NCBI GenBank assembly: GCA_902540545.1
Contig: CACBMY010000001.1
Location: forward strand, 105,077 to 148,572
Reading direction: 5' to 3'
Origin: an uncultured Pelagibacteraceae bacterium
Lineage (GTDB): Bacteria; Pseudomonadota; Alphaproteobacteria; Pelagibacterales; Pelagibacteraceae
DNA length: 43,496 nucleotides
The notes under the pieces are model-generated. The model saw only the letters and a list, made by a program, of their open reading frames with translations. It did not search any database and had not been told where the DNA came from. Positions 26,065-34,874 of this stretch are shown here, in pieces (position 1 is the first letter of the stretch; each line of letters starts with the position of its first letter). The position numbers and the translations under genes are program-made.

Positions 26065-27581
26065 TTATTCTCCCTAATTTTTAAAATCAAAAAGAAGTTA
26101 GTATAAATTAGAACAAAATAAAAGAAGATCTTATTACCATGTTTAGCAAAATAAGTTTTATCAACACGTTTAATTTCATTAACATCAAAATATCCTTTTT
26201 TAGTTATTTGTTTAATAATTTGACCTTTAGGATTAATGAAAGCAGATATCCCATTATTTGTTGACCTTATAACATTTTTACCTTCTTCAATTGATCTAAA
26301 TATTGAATGATTTAAATGTTGTTTGGGTCCTATTGATTTCCCAAACCAACCATCTTCAGAAATATTTAATATAAAATCATAATAATTTTTATTTGGATTA
26401 ATTTTTCCTGAATAGATAATTTCATAACAAATAAGTGGGATAAATTTTAATTGATTAATTTCCAAAATTTCTCTTTTATCATCAGCTGAAAATGATTGAT
26501 ATCCTTGAGTTATCTTTTTTAAACCTATTCTTTTAAGGAAATTTTCAAAAGGCAAAAATTCTCCAAATGGAACAAGTTTATTCTTATTGTATTTATATAA
26601 TAATTCAGTCTCGTTATTTAATACTATTAGAGAATTATAAATTTTATTATGGTTGACACTATTAATACCCAATATTACCTTATGATTGATATTATAATTT
26701 TCTTTGAAGATATCTTTAAAAAATTTTAGATCTTTAAAATATATACTTGTAATAATTCCCTCTGGGTAAATGAATATTGTTTTTTTTAGGTTATATGGGT
26801 CGCTTAAACTAATTAATTCATTAATATTTTTTTTTGCGTCTTGGTTTGATAAGAATCTTTCGATAGGTATGTTTGGAGAGATAACTCGAATAATGGAACC
26901 TAAGTTATCATGTTTTTTTCTTTCAAAATTTTTAATAATAAATTTTCCATATAAGAAATTGATTATTACTAAAATTAAACTAAGACTAAAAATTAAAAAC
27001 TTAGCTAAGGCTCTATATTTAAAAAAAAATATTACTGGCAATAAAAATATAGTTATTGATAATAAATTTAATGAATAAGTACCTACATAAGATAAAATTT
27101 GTAAAGAAGGTAAATTATTTGAAAGACTAAAAACTAATAAATTCCAAGGAAAACCACCAAAAATAAAACTTCTTATAAACTCAATTACACCAAAAAGAAT
27201 TGAGAAGATTAAAATTGATGAGATTTTATTTTTTAAATTAAAAAAATTGCATAGAAAAGTAACTAAACCATAAAATATTCCCAGAAATAAAGGAACTAAT
27301 ATTAATGCAAATGGAATAATAAATTTGAAGTTTACATCAAATGTCAAAGAATTTGTAATCCAATAAAGGTTAGAAATAAAATAACCAAATCCAAAGATCC
27401 AACCGACAAAAAATGAGATAGTTTTGTTATCTACATAATTAACTAATATGTAAAGTAATAACGGAAGTGTTAAAAAATTAATAAAAACTAAGTTATAAGG
27501 AGGTAAACTAAATGACGTGAGTATACCTAAAAGTAAGCATATTAGAATTAAGTAAGCTTTATTTTCTAGAATAGAGTTCAA
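26061..27581 (-). CDS. lnt: Apolipoprotein N-acyltransferase
   Basis: An inner-membrane enzyme that adds the third acyl chain to lipoproteins. The N-terminal half has about six to seven membrane helices; the C-terminal half is a nitrilase-like periplasmic domain with the triad Glu (IYPEGIITS), Lys ([13 protein letters not shown]) and Cys ([13 protein letters not shown]). A last helix ends the protein (506 residues). The start is TTG, overlapping the ybeY stop as TTGA; no near ATG exists. The corC-like gene usually between ybeY and lnt is absent. Confidence 0.93.
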   Translation of the reverse strand: MNSILENKAYLILICLLLGILTSFSLPPYNLVFINFLTLPLLLYILVNYVDNKTISFFVGWIFGFGYFISNLYWITNSLTFDVNFKFIIPFALILVPLFLGIFYGLVTFLCNFFNLKNKISSILIFSILFGVIEFIRSFIFGGFPWNLLVFSLSNNLPSLQILSYVGTYSLNLLSITIFLLPVIFFFKYRALAKFLIFSLSLILVIINFLYGKFIIKNFERKKHDNLGSIIRVISPNIPIERFLSNQDAKKNINELISLSDPYNLKKTIFIYPEGIITSIYFKDLKFFKDIFKENYNINHKVILGINSVNHNKIYNSLIVLNNETELLYKYNKNKLVPFGEFLPFENFLKRIGLKKITQGYQSFSADDKREILEINQLKFIPLICYEIIYSGKINPNKNYYDFILNISEDGWFGKSIGPKQHLNHSIFRSIEEGKNVIRSTNNGISAFINPKGQIIKQITKKGYFDVNEIKRVDKTYFAKHGNKIFFYFVLIYTNFFLILKIRENK

Positions 27582-28024
27582 TTTATTTTATTCAATTTTT
27601 TAAATATTAAATTTTCTTTTTTTTTCATTAAATAATAATCTTTATTTTTTTTATGGTCATGCCCTAAGAGATGTAAATAACCATGTATCCACATTTTATC
27701 CAATTCATGATCAAAACTAGATAATTTTGCTCTTCTATTAATTATTTCAAAAGAAATTGCTATATCGCCTAAATATAATTTATTTTTTAATTTAATTTTA
27801 AGAGGAAAAGAAAGTACATCTGTTGAAACATTTTTATTTCTAAACTTTGAATTTAAGTCTTTCATTTTTTTATTATTAGTAAGCATCACAGTGAATTCTT
27901 GGTTTTTATTTTTGAAGGAGTTAAATCTAGATAATTTGTTTAATTTCTTTTTGAAGTATAGCTCTGGTTTTTTTAATTTTTTTTCCCAAATTTTTTTATC
28001 TAAAACTATGATGGCTTTAATCAT
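27578..28024 (-). CDS. ybeY: Endoribonuclease YbeY (rRNA maturation)
   Basis: A metal-dependent endoribonuclease of 148 residues involved in 16S rRNA 3' processing and ribosome quality control. The zinc motif H-x3-H-x5-H is plainly visible as HGYLHLLGHDH. The upstream block STDVLSFPLKI and GDIAISFEII are also conserved. It overlaps phoH at its start by one base and lnt at its end, so it is translated within a tightly packed mRNA. Confidence 0.94.
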   Translation of the reverse strand: MIKAIIVLDKKIWEKKLKKPELYFKKKLNKLSRFNSFKNKNQEFTVMLTNNKKMKDLNSKFRNKNVSTDVLSFPLKIKLKNKLYLGDIAISFEIINRRAKLSSFDHELDKMWIHGYLHLLGHDHKKNKDYYLMKKKENLIFKKLNKIN

Positions 28025-29031
28025 TAATCTGAATTTTTATCAGAATAAGCCTTGACTATTTTGGAAACTAGCGGGTGTCTTACAACATCCGTATGATCAA
28101 AATCTACCACAGAAATCTCATTTAAATGACCAAGTAATTTTTTTGATCTATTTAAACCTGACATTGTTTTATTTGGTAAGTCTATTTGGGAAGGATCACC
28201 GTTAATAACTATTTTGGAATTTTCACCAATTCTTGTTAAGAACATTTTTATTTGAGTATCGGTGGCATTTTGTGCTTCATCAAGAATTGCAAAAGAATTT
28301 TTTAAAGTTCTTCCCCTCATAAAAGCAAGTGGTGCAATTTCAATATCTCCAACTTCTATTTTTTTTTGAATTTTTTCAAAATCTAATAAGTCATACAATG
28401 AATCGTAAAGAGGTCTTAAATAAGGATCAACTTTTTCTCTCATATCTCCTGGTAAAAAACCCAATCTCTCTCCTGCTTCCACTGCTGGTCTAGATAAAAT
28501 GATACGCTCTATTTTTTTTTCAAGTAACATCGTTAAGGCAACAGCGACAGCTAGAAAAGTTTTACCAGTTCCAGCTGGTCCTGCAGAAATAACAATATCT
28601 GACTCTTTTAAAGCTCTTATGTAATTTTTTTGTTTCTCTGATCTTGGTATTACAGATTTTTTTGGAGTTTTTATTATGTATTCTACATTTCCACTTTTAT
28701 TTGTAACTTTCTCGTCAATCATAAATTTGTTCACAGATGACTCTATATCCTTTTTTTCTAATGTTCCATTATTTAAAAATTGATCTACAAGAAATTGAAT
28801 TGCATTCTTTATTAATTCATTTTTTTCAGGAGTATTTTTTAATAAAATCGAGTTTCCTCTTGAGTAAATGCTAGTTTTTGTAATTTTTTCTAGTTCTTTT
28901 AGATTATTATTAAATTCTCCCAAAACACCCAACAATAATTCATTACTTTGAAATACAATACTTATGGTATTATTTTCTGAATAGACAAATTTTAGATCAG
29001 AATTGATTTTTGGTTTTACAAAATTTTTCAA
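28024..29031 (-). CDS. phoH: PhoH-family ATPase (YbeZ type)
   Basis: A cytosolic P-loop ATPase of 335 residues, thought to work with YbeY in RNA metabolism. Walker A is SAGPAGTGKTFLAVA (about residue 155); the segment RPAVEAGERLGFLPGDMREKVDPYLRPLYDSL and Walker B FAILDEAQNAT are diagnostic, with a late GDPSQIDLP. The start is TTG one base after the miaB stop; no ATG fits, so initiation may depend on coupling with miaB. Confidence 0.94.
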   Translation of the reverse strand: MKNFVKPKINSDLKFVYSENNTISIVFQSNELLLGVLGEFNNNLKELEKITKTSIYSRGNSILLKNTPEKNELIKNAIQFLVDQFLNNGTLEKKDIESSVNKFMIDEKVTNKSGNVEYIIKTPKKSVIPRSEKQKNYIRALKESDIVISAGPAGTGKTFLAVAVALTMLLEKKIERIILSRPAVEAGERLGFLPGDMREKVDPYLRPLYDSLYDLLDFEKIQKKIEVGDIEIAPLAFMRGRTLKNSFAILDEAQNATDTQIKMFLTRIGENSKIVINGDPSQIDLPNKTMSGLNRSKKLLGHLNEISVVDFDHTDVVRHPLVSKIVKAYSDKNSD

Positions 29032-29032
29032 G

Positions 29033-30364
29033 CTATGCTGCTTTCACTTTATCTATTACTTTACCAAATAAAGAATTTTGATTACTTTTTTCAATATTAA
29101 CTTTTATTAATTTGCCAATATGACTTTCATTGCCATCAAAAATTACTGAATTTAAGAATTTATTTCGACCAAAAAATTTATTTTGGTTTTCAAGTTTATT
29201 TTCTACAAGTACTTCTAAAGTTTTGCCTTCCAATGACTTATTTAATTCTATTTGATTGCTAAACAATTTATCTTGAATAGTTATAAGTCTGCTTTTAATT
29301 TTATCTTTATCAGTAATCTCTAATTCTGCAGCCTTTGTTCCTGGTCTTGGACTATAAATAAAAGAAAATGAATTTATAAATTTAATTTTATTAACTAAAT
29401 TTAAAGTCTCTTTAAAATCATCCTCCGTTTCTCCAGGGTATCCAATAATAAAGTCACTGGAAAATTTTATATCAGAATTAATGTTTATTAATTTTTCATA
29501 AATATTTAAATAATAATCTACATTATGCTTTCTGTTCATCATTTTTAATATTCTGTCAGAACCACTTTGTATCGGTAAATGAACAAAAGGCATTAATTTT
29601 TTTGAATTTTTGTAACATTCAATAAGATCATCTGTCATATCTCTTGGATGAGAGGTGGTATATCTAATTCTACTTATTTCGTTATATTTACTGAGTGTGT
29701 TAATTAGATCTGATAGTCTGTACTCTCTAGATCCATCTATATAAGAATAAGCATTTACGTTTTGACCAAGAAAAGTTATTTCTTTAGATCCGTTCTTTAT
29801 CAATCTCTCAGCTTCATCAATAATGCTTTTAAATGGTCGAGAATATTCTGGTCCTCTAGTATAAGGTACAACACAAAAGTGACAGAACTTATCACAGCCC
29901 TCTTGAATTGTTAGAAAAGATGAAACATTGGTATCGTTATTTTTAATATTATCGAAATATCTAAACTTTGAAACTGAGTCGAATTCAGTTTCTTCAACTT
30001 TATTTTCCTCTTCAAAGCTTTTTAAAAGATTATTTATTTTTTGATAAGATTGAGGACCTATAACTAAATCTATATATTTCTCTCTATTAAGCATCTCAGT
30101 ATTTTCAGCTTGAGCGACGCAGCCTGCAACAACCATGATTGGTTTTTTTTTATCTTTATATAATTTTTTTACTCTGCCAATCTCATGATAAACTTTGTCC
30201 TTGGCCTTGTCTCGAATATGACATGTATTCAAAATATAACAGTCAGCATCATCTTGATTTTCTGTTTTATTATATCCTATTGATTTAACAGCATCATATA
30301 TCCTGTTAGAGTCATATTCATTCATTTGACAACCAAATGTCTTTATAAAAACCTTCTTGTGCAT
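29033..30364 (-). CDS. miaB: tRNA-2-methylthio-N6-dimethylallyladenosine synthase
   Basis: A radical-SAM methylthiotransferase that modifies A37 of tRNAs. The N-terminal UPF0004 domain has cysteines in FIKTFGCQMNEYDS, LNTCHIRDKA and VVAGCVAQAE, binding the auxiliary cluster. The radical-SAM triad is CDKFCHFCVVPYTRG (about residue 157). A TRAM domain ends the 443 residues (LEVLVENK...GKLIKVNIEKSNQNSLFG). It starts 3 bases after fur. Confidence 0.97.
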   Translation of the reverse strand: MHKKVFIKTFGCQMNEYDSNRIYDAVKSIGYNKTENQDDADCYILNTCHIRDKAKDKVYHEIGRVKKLYKDKKKPIMVVAGCVAQAENTEMLNREKYIDLVIGPQSYQKINNLLKSFEEENKVEETEFDSVSKFRYFDNIKNNDTNVSSFLTIQEGCDKFCHFCVVPYTRGPEYSRPFKSIIDEAERLIKNGSKEITFLGQNVNAYSYIDGSREYRLSDLINTLSKYNEISRIRYTTSHPRDMTDDLIECYKNSKKLMPFVHLPIQSGSDRILKMMNRKHNVDYYLNIYEKLININSDIKFSSDFIIGYPGETEDDFKETLNLVNKIKFINSFSFIYSPRPGTKAAELEITDKDKIKSRLITIQDKLFSNQIELNKSLEGKTLEVLVENKLENQNKFFGRNKFLNSVIFDGNESHIGKLIKVNIEKSNQNSLFGKVIDKVKAA

Positions 30365-30367
30365 GAA

Positions 30368-30787
30368 TTATTTTTTTTTAATACCGTATAGTTCTAATTT
30401 ATGATCAACGAGCTTGTAGCCATATTTATCAGCAATTTTTTTTTGCAATTCTTCGATTTCCTCATCAACAAATTCTATTATTTCTCCAGTTTTAATATCT
30501 ATCAAGTGATTATGATCATCATTTAGCTCATATCTTGCTTTGCCAGACTTAAAATCATGTTTTGTTAAAATTCCAGCTTCTTCAAAAAGTTTGACTGTTC
30601 TATAAACTGTCGCAATACTAATTTTAGAATCTATTTGTGAGACCCTATTATATAGCTCATCGACATCTGGGTGGTCAGACTCTCCATATGTTTTTTTAGA
30701 TTCGGATATTACTCTTGCAATTATCCTTCTTTGATCTGTAAGTTTTACTCCATTTTTTTGACATTTTTCTTCAATAGTTTCTAACAT
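30368..30787 (-). CDS. fur: Fur-family metal-responsive regulator (Fur/Mur)
   Basis: A 139-residue winged-helix regulator. Seen are GVKLTDQRRIIARVI, ISIATVYRTVKLFEEAGIL (recognition helix) and the metal region DHNHLIDIKTGEIIEFVDEEIEELQ, ending YKLVDHKLELYGIKKK. CxxC zinc pairs are absent, as in alphaproteobacterial Fur/Mur proteins, some of which respond to manganese. The position between tsaB and miaB is the classic alphaproteobacterial one. It is a second Fur-superfamily protein beside Irr, so either could bind the boxes near katG. Confidence 0.9.
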   Translation of the reverse strand: MLETIEEKCQKNGVKLTDQRRIIARVISESKKTYGESDHPDVDELYNRVSQIDSKISIATVYRTVKLFEEAGILTKHDFKSGKARYELNDDHNHLIDIKTGEIIEFVDEEIEELQKKIADKYGYKLVDHKLELYGIKKK

Positions 30788-30795
30788 AATTTATT

Positions 30796-31173
30796 TTAAC
30801 TCGAGTAAAGGGGTTTAATCAAATTAATATTTGTAAAATTTTTTTTATCAATCTTTACTAACTGATCTATACCTTTTTCAGTTAAGTGTTCACTTAAAAA
30901 TCCATATAAATCAATATTTTTTGCAAAAGCAATACCTTTAGCAATTGCTATTGAATTTCTAATGCTTGAGATTTTGCCAGGACCTTGATTAACAAATATT
31001 TCACTTATTTTATCTAAATTTGAGTCATGTTCTTTAAGGAAATTTAAAATTAGTATCATTATTTTGTCAAAATTTTCTCTACTGTTTGTATGAGCGGTAG
31101 TATAAGATTCTATGTTAGTTATGAGAGAAAATAATATTTTATCATCTGCAGCGTTAATAATTAAAGTATTCAT
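30796..31173 (-). CDS. tsaB: TsaB-like protein, about half the usual length
   Basis: TsaB partners TsaD in making the t6A modification of tRNA. The track starts at 31347, but the family-like N terminus is MNTLIINAADDKILFSLIT from the ATG at 31171-31173, giving 125 residues against about 230 in E. coli. The key block NQGPGKISSIRNSIAIAKGIAF resembles the usual GPGSFTGLRxGxAxAKGLA but with KISS for SFTG. The second ASKHA half is largely missing, although the tail INLIKPLYSS recalls normal TsaB C termini. rimI, normally next, is absent. The 5' end overlaps the divergent deacetylase gene. Confidence 0.75.
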   Translation of the reverse strand: MNTLIINAADDKILFSLITNIESYTTAHTNSRENFDKIMILILNFLKEHDSNLDKISEIFVNQGPGKISSIRNSIAIAKGIAFAKNIDLYGFLSEHLTEKGIDQLVKIDKKNFTNINLIKPLYSS

Positions 31174-32173
31174 TTTTTTTATTATTTTTTTAAACGTTAA
31201 AGCTGAAGTAGTAAATAAAAAATATTTTAAAAATGAACAAGGTATTTTAGCAATTATGTACCATAGATTTGAAGAAAATAAGTATCCATCAACAAATATA
31301 AGATTAGATATATTCAAAAAACATATTAATTTAATAAAAGAAAACAATTTAAATTTTTATAATCCTAGTGAATTTTCAAAAAATTTTAAAATAGTTAAGG
31401 AACAAAAAAAAATTCTACTAACTATCGATGATGCATTCACATCATTTTATGAAAATGCTTGGCCAATCTTGAAGAAAGAAAAAATTCCATTTATTTTATT
31501 TGTTTCAACAGAAGCTGTTGGAAATAAAGGGTACATGAGCTGGGACCAAATAAAAGAAGTAGAAAAAGAGAACTTTGCGTACATTGGTAATCATTCACAT
31601 TCACACGATTATTTAACCAAATTTACTTTTCAAAAGTTTGTAGAAGATATTGAGAAATCAATTAAAATTTTTAATGACAAATTAGGTTATAATCCAAGTT
31701 TTTTTTCATATCCTTTTGGTGAGTATAATTTAGAGCAGAAAAATTTTATTTCAAATAATTTTGAATTTGCATTTGGCCAACATTCAGGTGTCATTGATTT
31801 AAACAAAGATAGATATGAACTACCAAGATTTCCGATAAATGAAAAATATGGAGAAATAAATAGATTTAAAGAGGTAATATCTTATTTGCCACTACAATAT
31901 AGGATTATTAAACCTGAAAACAAATTTATGAATGATGGAGAAAATCCACCTAAAATGATGATAGAGTTTTTTGAAGATCAAAAAAATTTAGAAAATATTA
32001 ATTGTTTTTCAAATGAAGGTTCAAAATGGAGAAAAACAAAAGTTGTCTTAATTGACAATATATTAAATATTAACTTTGCAGAAAAATTTATTGAAAGAAG
32101 AGGGAGAATTAATTGTTCTTTAAAAGATGAAAATGGGTGGAGATTTTCAGGTTTCCAATTTGTTCAAAATTAA
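31112..32173 (+). CDS. Secreted polysaccharide deacetylase (NodB-like)
   Basis: A carbohydrate esterase family 4-like protein of up to 353 residues. The NodB blocks are seen: LLTIDDAFTSFYENAWPIL (metal/catalytic Asp pair), IGNHSHSHDYLTKF (His-x3-His) and FSYPFGEYN. A hydrophobic signal segment, IIKVFIFFIIFLNVKA, precedes the mature part. The ATGs at 31112 and 31121 both lie inside tsaB on the other strand; a non-AUG start near 31157-31160 would give a more compact signal peptide. After the NodB domain, about 90 further residues form an unrecognised C-terminal part. Its substrate (peptidoglycan or another glycan) is unknown. It converges on the Bax-like gene with a 4-base overlap. Confidence 0.82.
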   Translation: MLVMRENNILSSAALIIKVFIFFIIFLNVKAEVVNKKYFKNEQGILAIMYHRFEENKYPSTNIRLDIFKKHINLIKENNLNFYNPSEFSKNFKIVKEQKKILLTIDDAFTSFYENAWPILKKEKIPFILFVSTEAVGNKGYMSWDQIKEVEKENFAYIGNHSHSHDYLTKFTFQKFVEDIEKSIKIFNDKLGYNPSFFSYPFGEYNLEQKNFISNNFEFAFGQHSGVIDLNKDRYELPRFPINEKYGEINRFKEVISYLPLQYRIIKPENKFMNDGENPPKMMIEFFEDQKNLENINCFSNEGSKWRKTKVVLIDNILNINFAEKFIERRGRINCSLKDENGWRFSGFQFVQN

Positions 32174-33261
32174 ATTAATTTTTTAGTCTTATTACTTGTA
32201 GGCATTACATTAACATCATCAAAATCCGTAAGGGAATTTTGCTTTATAATTTGTTTTAACACATCAATATATTGTTGCCCTGTCTCCGCATATTTATCTA
32301 AAAAATTTACCAATTTTAAACTGTCTAATTTTTCATCGTTATCCCTTTGAATTGCTCTTTCTTTTCTAAATTCAATATAACTGCTATGGGTATTTAAATT
32401 TCGTTGATATGCTCTCACTGATGCTTTAAGAACTGCAAACTTTGCAACTTTGTGTTTTGCATCTTTATCTACACCTGCTGGTCTAATTCCATCGCCATTC
32501 CAAGTCCATTGTCCAAATAATGCATTGCCTTCCTGTGCAAATCTAGATGTCCCCCATCCAGTTTCTTTAGCAGCTTGAGCCAGTGCTAAAGAGACAGGTA
32601 TTTCATCCATTCTAACTTTCAGAGAATAAAAATCTCCATCTTTTAAACCATATTGTTTAAATTTTTCTTTCAACCAATTCTTTTCTTTTTGCGTGTTTAT
32701 ATTCTTAGCCAATATTCTAAATAATTCTCTTCTATCAAGACGAATTTTAGCGTTCTCTTCTACGATTAATGGTAAAACTATTTGAATAAATAGTCTCTTT
32801 CTTTTTTTTGAACTTTCAATACTTTTAATCTCTTTTGGAAGATGATCGATTTTATTGCCTATATTTACTAACTTAGTCTCTCTAACTCTTTCAAGATTAT
32901 AATTTGTATCTTTAAACAATTGCTCAATTGTTCTTGCATCAAATCTTATTGAATTCTGTCCCTCGTCATCTGTACTGAAGAAATCAATATCAGCAAAAAT
33001 ATTTTTCAGACTCAGTTTATTTGTTTTAGTTTCTCTATCTCCATCAAGGATTTTTTTTCTTTTGTCTAGTTCTTGGTCAAAATTTACACCAGCATTTGAG
33101 ATTACAGATTTTTTGAAATTTAAATTTTTATCTAGAAAATTGCTTAAAGTCGGTAAGGAAAAGAATGAAAATATTACAAAAATACTTATTGCTGAAAATC
33201 TAAATACATTATTTTTCTTTTGCTTGAGTTTAATAATTTTATTTTTTGTACGTCTAACCAT
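32170..33261 (-). CDS. Bax-like glucosaminidase (peptidoglycan hydrolase)
   Basis: A predicted membrane-anchored or periplasmic hydrolase of 363 residues, using the ATG at 33259-33261 rather than the TTG at 33270. A basic N terminus is followed by one hydrophobic segment (FRFSAISIFVIFSFFSLPTLS). The C-terminal domain is glucosaminidase-like: SLALAQAAKETGWGTSRFAQEGNALFGQWTW with the probable catalytic glutamate, then AKFAVLKASVRAYQRNLNTH. This matches E. coli Bax-type proteins related to GH73. The middle region is rich in charged residues without a recognised fold. Confidence 0.85.
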   Translation of the reverse strand: MVRRTKNKIIKLKQKKNNVFRFSAISIFVIFSFFSLPTLSNFLDKNLNFKKSVISNAGVNFDQELDKRKKILDGDRETKTNKLSLKNIFADIDFFSTDDEGQNSIRFDARTIEQLFKDTNYNLERVRETKLVNIGNKIDHLPKEIKSIESSKKRKRLFIQIVLPLIVEENAKIRLDRRELFRILAKNINTQKEKNWLKEKFKQYGLKDGDFYSLKVRMDEIPVSLALAQAAKETGWGTSRFAQEGNALFGQWTWNGDGIRPAGVDKDAKHKVAKFAVLKASVRAYQRNLNTHSSYIEFRKERAIQRDNDEKLDSLKLVNFLDKYAETGQQYIDVLKQIIKQNSLTDFDDVNVMPTSNKTKKLI

Positions 33262-33289
33262 TAATTTCAATATAATTATTATTGATTAA

Positions 33290-33832
33290 TTATACAGCTA
33301 AAACTTCTTTAACTTCAGGAATGTAATGACAAAGTAAGTTTTCCACTCCTTTTTTTAAAGTAAGAGTTGAAGATGGACAGCCTGAACAACTACCTTTTAA
33401 CAAAACTTTAACTTTTCCATCCTTGAATTCTTGGAACTTTATATCTCCGCCATCTCTTGCAACAGCAGGTCTGATTTTTGAATCTAGAACACTTATTATT
33501 TTTTTTTCAATTTCTGAATAATTTTTGTCTTGCTCTTCTTCATTAGTTTTATCGATAATGCAGGTATTACCATTTGCGTAATGCTCATTTACATATGATA
33601 TGACAATGTGCTGAATATCTTCCCAATTTTTATTTTCTTCTTTATTTATAGAAAAAAAATCTTCTCCTAAAAATACTCCAGTCACACCATTTATTTGTAA
33701 TAAGTTCTTTATTAGTAAATTAGTTGTATCTTTTTTATTCAAAACTTCTAAAGGACCGTTATTAGATACCTTTCTACCAGGCAGAAACTTTAATGAATTT
33801 GGGTTTGGTGTATTCTCAGTTTGTATAAACAT
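33290..33832 (-). CDS. Nfu-type iron-sulfur cluster carrier
   Basis: A 180-residue scaffold/carrier that passes Fe-S clusters to client proteins. The N-terminal Nfu_N domain begins MFIQTENTPNPNSLKFLPG, and the C-terminal NifU-like domain has RPAVARDGGDIKFQEF and the cluster-binding CSGCPSSTLTLKKGVENLL. This two-domain form is typical of alphaproteobacteria and mitochondria (NFU1). Clients in the window could include MiaB. It lies 37 bases after trpS on the same strand. Confidence 0.93.
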   Translation of the reverse strand: MFIQTENTPNPNSLKFLPGRKVSNNGPLEVLNKKDTTNLLIKNLLQINGVTGVFLGEDFFSINKEENKNWEDIQHIVISYVNEHYANGNTCIIDKTNEEEQDKNYSEIEKKIISVLDSKIRPAVARDGGDIKFQEFKDGKVKVLLKGSCSGCPSSTLTLKKGVENLLCHYIPEVKEVLAV

Positions 33833-33869
33833 AAGCTTTATATAGTGTTTATTTCAAAATATTAAATGG

Positions 33870-34871
33870 TTAAAAACCAACTATTTCTCTAATCTTTTTA
33901 ACCTTTTTAGAAGAAATATCTTCTGCTTTTTCTGCTCCATCTTTTAAAATTTGATCTATGTAATTTTTATCTGACAACAATTTTTGTATTTCTTTTGATA
34001 TAGGGGAGAGCTTGGCCACAATTATTTCAGATAGTTTATTTTTTAAATCAGAAAAATTTTTTCCTTCAAATTCATTTAATGTATCAGTAATATTTTGATT
34101 GCTTAAACTTGAGTAAATACCCATCAAATTTTCTGCTTCGGGTCTACCTTTAAGTCCATCTTCTTTTCCAGGTAAAGTATCATTATCTGTTTTTGCTTTT
34201 TTTATTTTGTTTATAATTTGATCCTCGTCATCTGTTAGATTAATCCTACTGCCTTCAGCAATATCTGACTTACTCATTTTTTTGGAACCATCTTTCAAAC
34301 TCATTATTCTTGAAAAATGTTTTTGGATTAGAGGTTCAGGAGGTCTTAGGAAATCTGGACATTTATATTCGTTATTGAATTTTTGAGCTATATCTCTGCA
34401 GAGTTCTAAATGTTGTTTTTGATCATCTCCAACCGGTACATGAGTAGCGTCGTATAAAAGAATATCAGAGGCCATTAGAATAGGATAAATATATAAACCA
34501 ACACTAGCTTTTTCCTTATCTTTTCCTGCTTTTTCTTTGAATTGCGTCATTCTATTAAGCCATCCCATTCTGGCTACACATCCTAAAATCCAAGAGCCCT
34601 CGGAATGTGCAGGAACTAAAGACTGATTAAATATTATACTTTTTTTTGGATCAATACCGCTTGCGATGAATGCTGCTGCTGTTTCTCTAATATTATTTTT
34701 TAACTCTATCGGATCTTGCATTACAGTGATGGCATGAAGATCAACGACACAAAAAATACATCTATTGTCTTTATTGTTTTGTAAATCAACAAAATTTTTT
34801 ATTGCACCTATATAATTGCCAAGATGTAAATTTCCAGTTGGTTGAACTCCAGAAAAAATTTTTTTAGACAT
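33870..34871 (-). CDS. trpS: Tryptophanyl-tRNA synthetase
   Basis: A class I aminoacyl-tRNA synthetase of 333 residues, normal length. The HIGH-type motif is in [17 protein letters not shown], and KMSKS is exact in [15 protein letters not shown] (about residue 195). [31 protein letters not shown] is the family block for tryptophan/ATP binding. The start ATG is 3 bases after the murJ stop. Confidence 0.97.
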   Translation of the reverse strand: MSKKIFSGVQPTGNLHLGNYIGAIKNFVDLQNNKDNRCIFCVVDLHAITVMQDPIELKNNIRETAAAFIASGIDPKKSIIFNQSLVPAHSEGSWILGCVARMGWLNRMTQFKEKAGKDKEKASVGLYIYPILMASDILLYDATHVPVGDDQKQHLELCRDIAQKFNNEYKCPDFLRPPEPLIQKHFSRIMSLKDGSKKMSKSDIAEGSRINLTDDEDQIINKIKKAKTDNDTLPGKEDGLKGRPEAENLMGIYSSLSNQNITDTLNEFEGKNFSDLKNKLSEIIVAKLSPISKEIQKLLSDKNYIDQILKDGAEKAEDISSKKVKKIREIVGF

Positions 34872-34874
34872 AAT

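Noticed and set aside
26062-26100. SAM riboswitch ahead of metK
   Set aside because: metK overlaps the lnt stop; there is no leader in which a riboswitch could fold.
31174-31347. N-terminal 58 residues of the tsaB frame in the ORF track
   Set aside because: They lie antisense to the deacetylase and precede the recognisable TsaB start MNTLII.
33262-33289. ATATAATTATTATTGATTAATTATA, resembling the katG-type boxes, upstream of the Bax-like gene
   Set aside because: Lacks the TTAGAAT or GCGAATAA part; a similarity this weak is likely from AT content alone.
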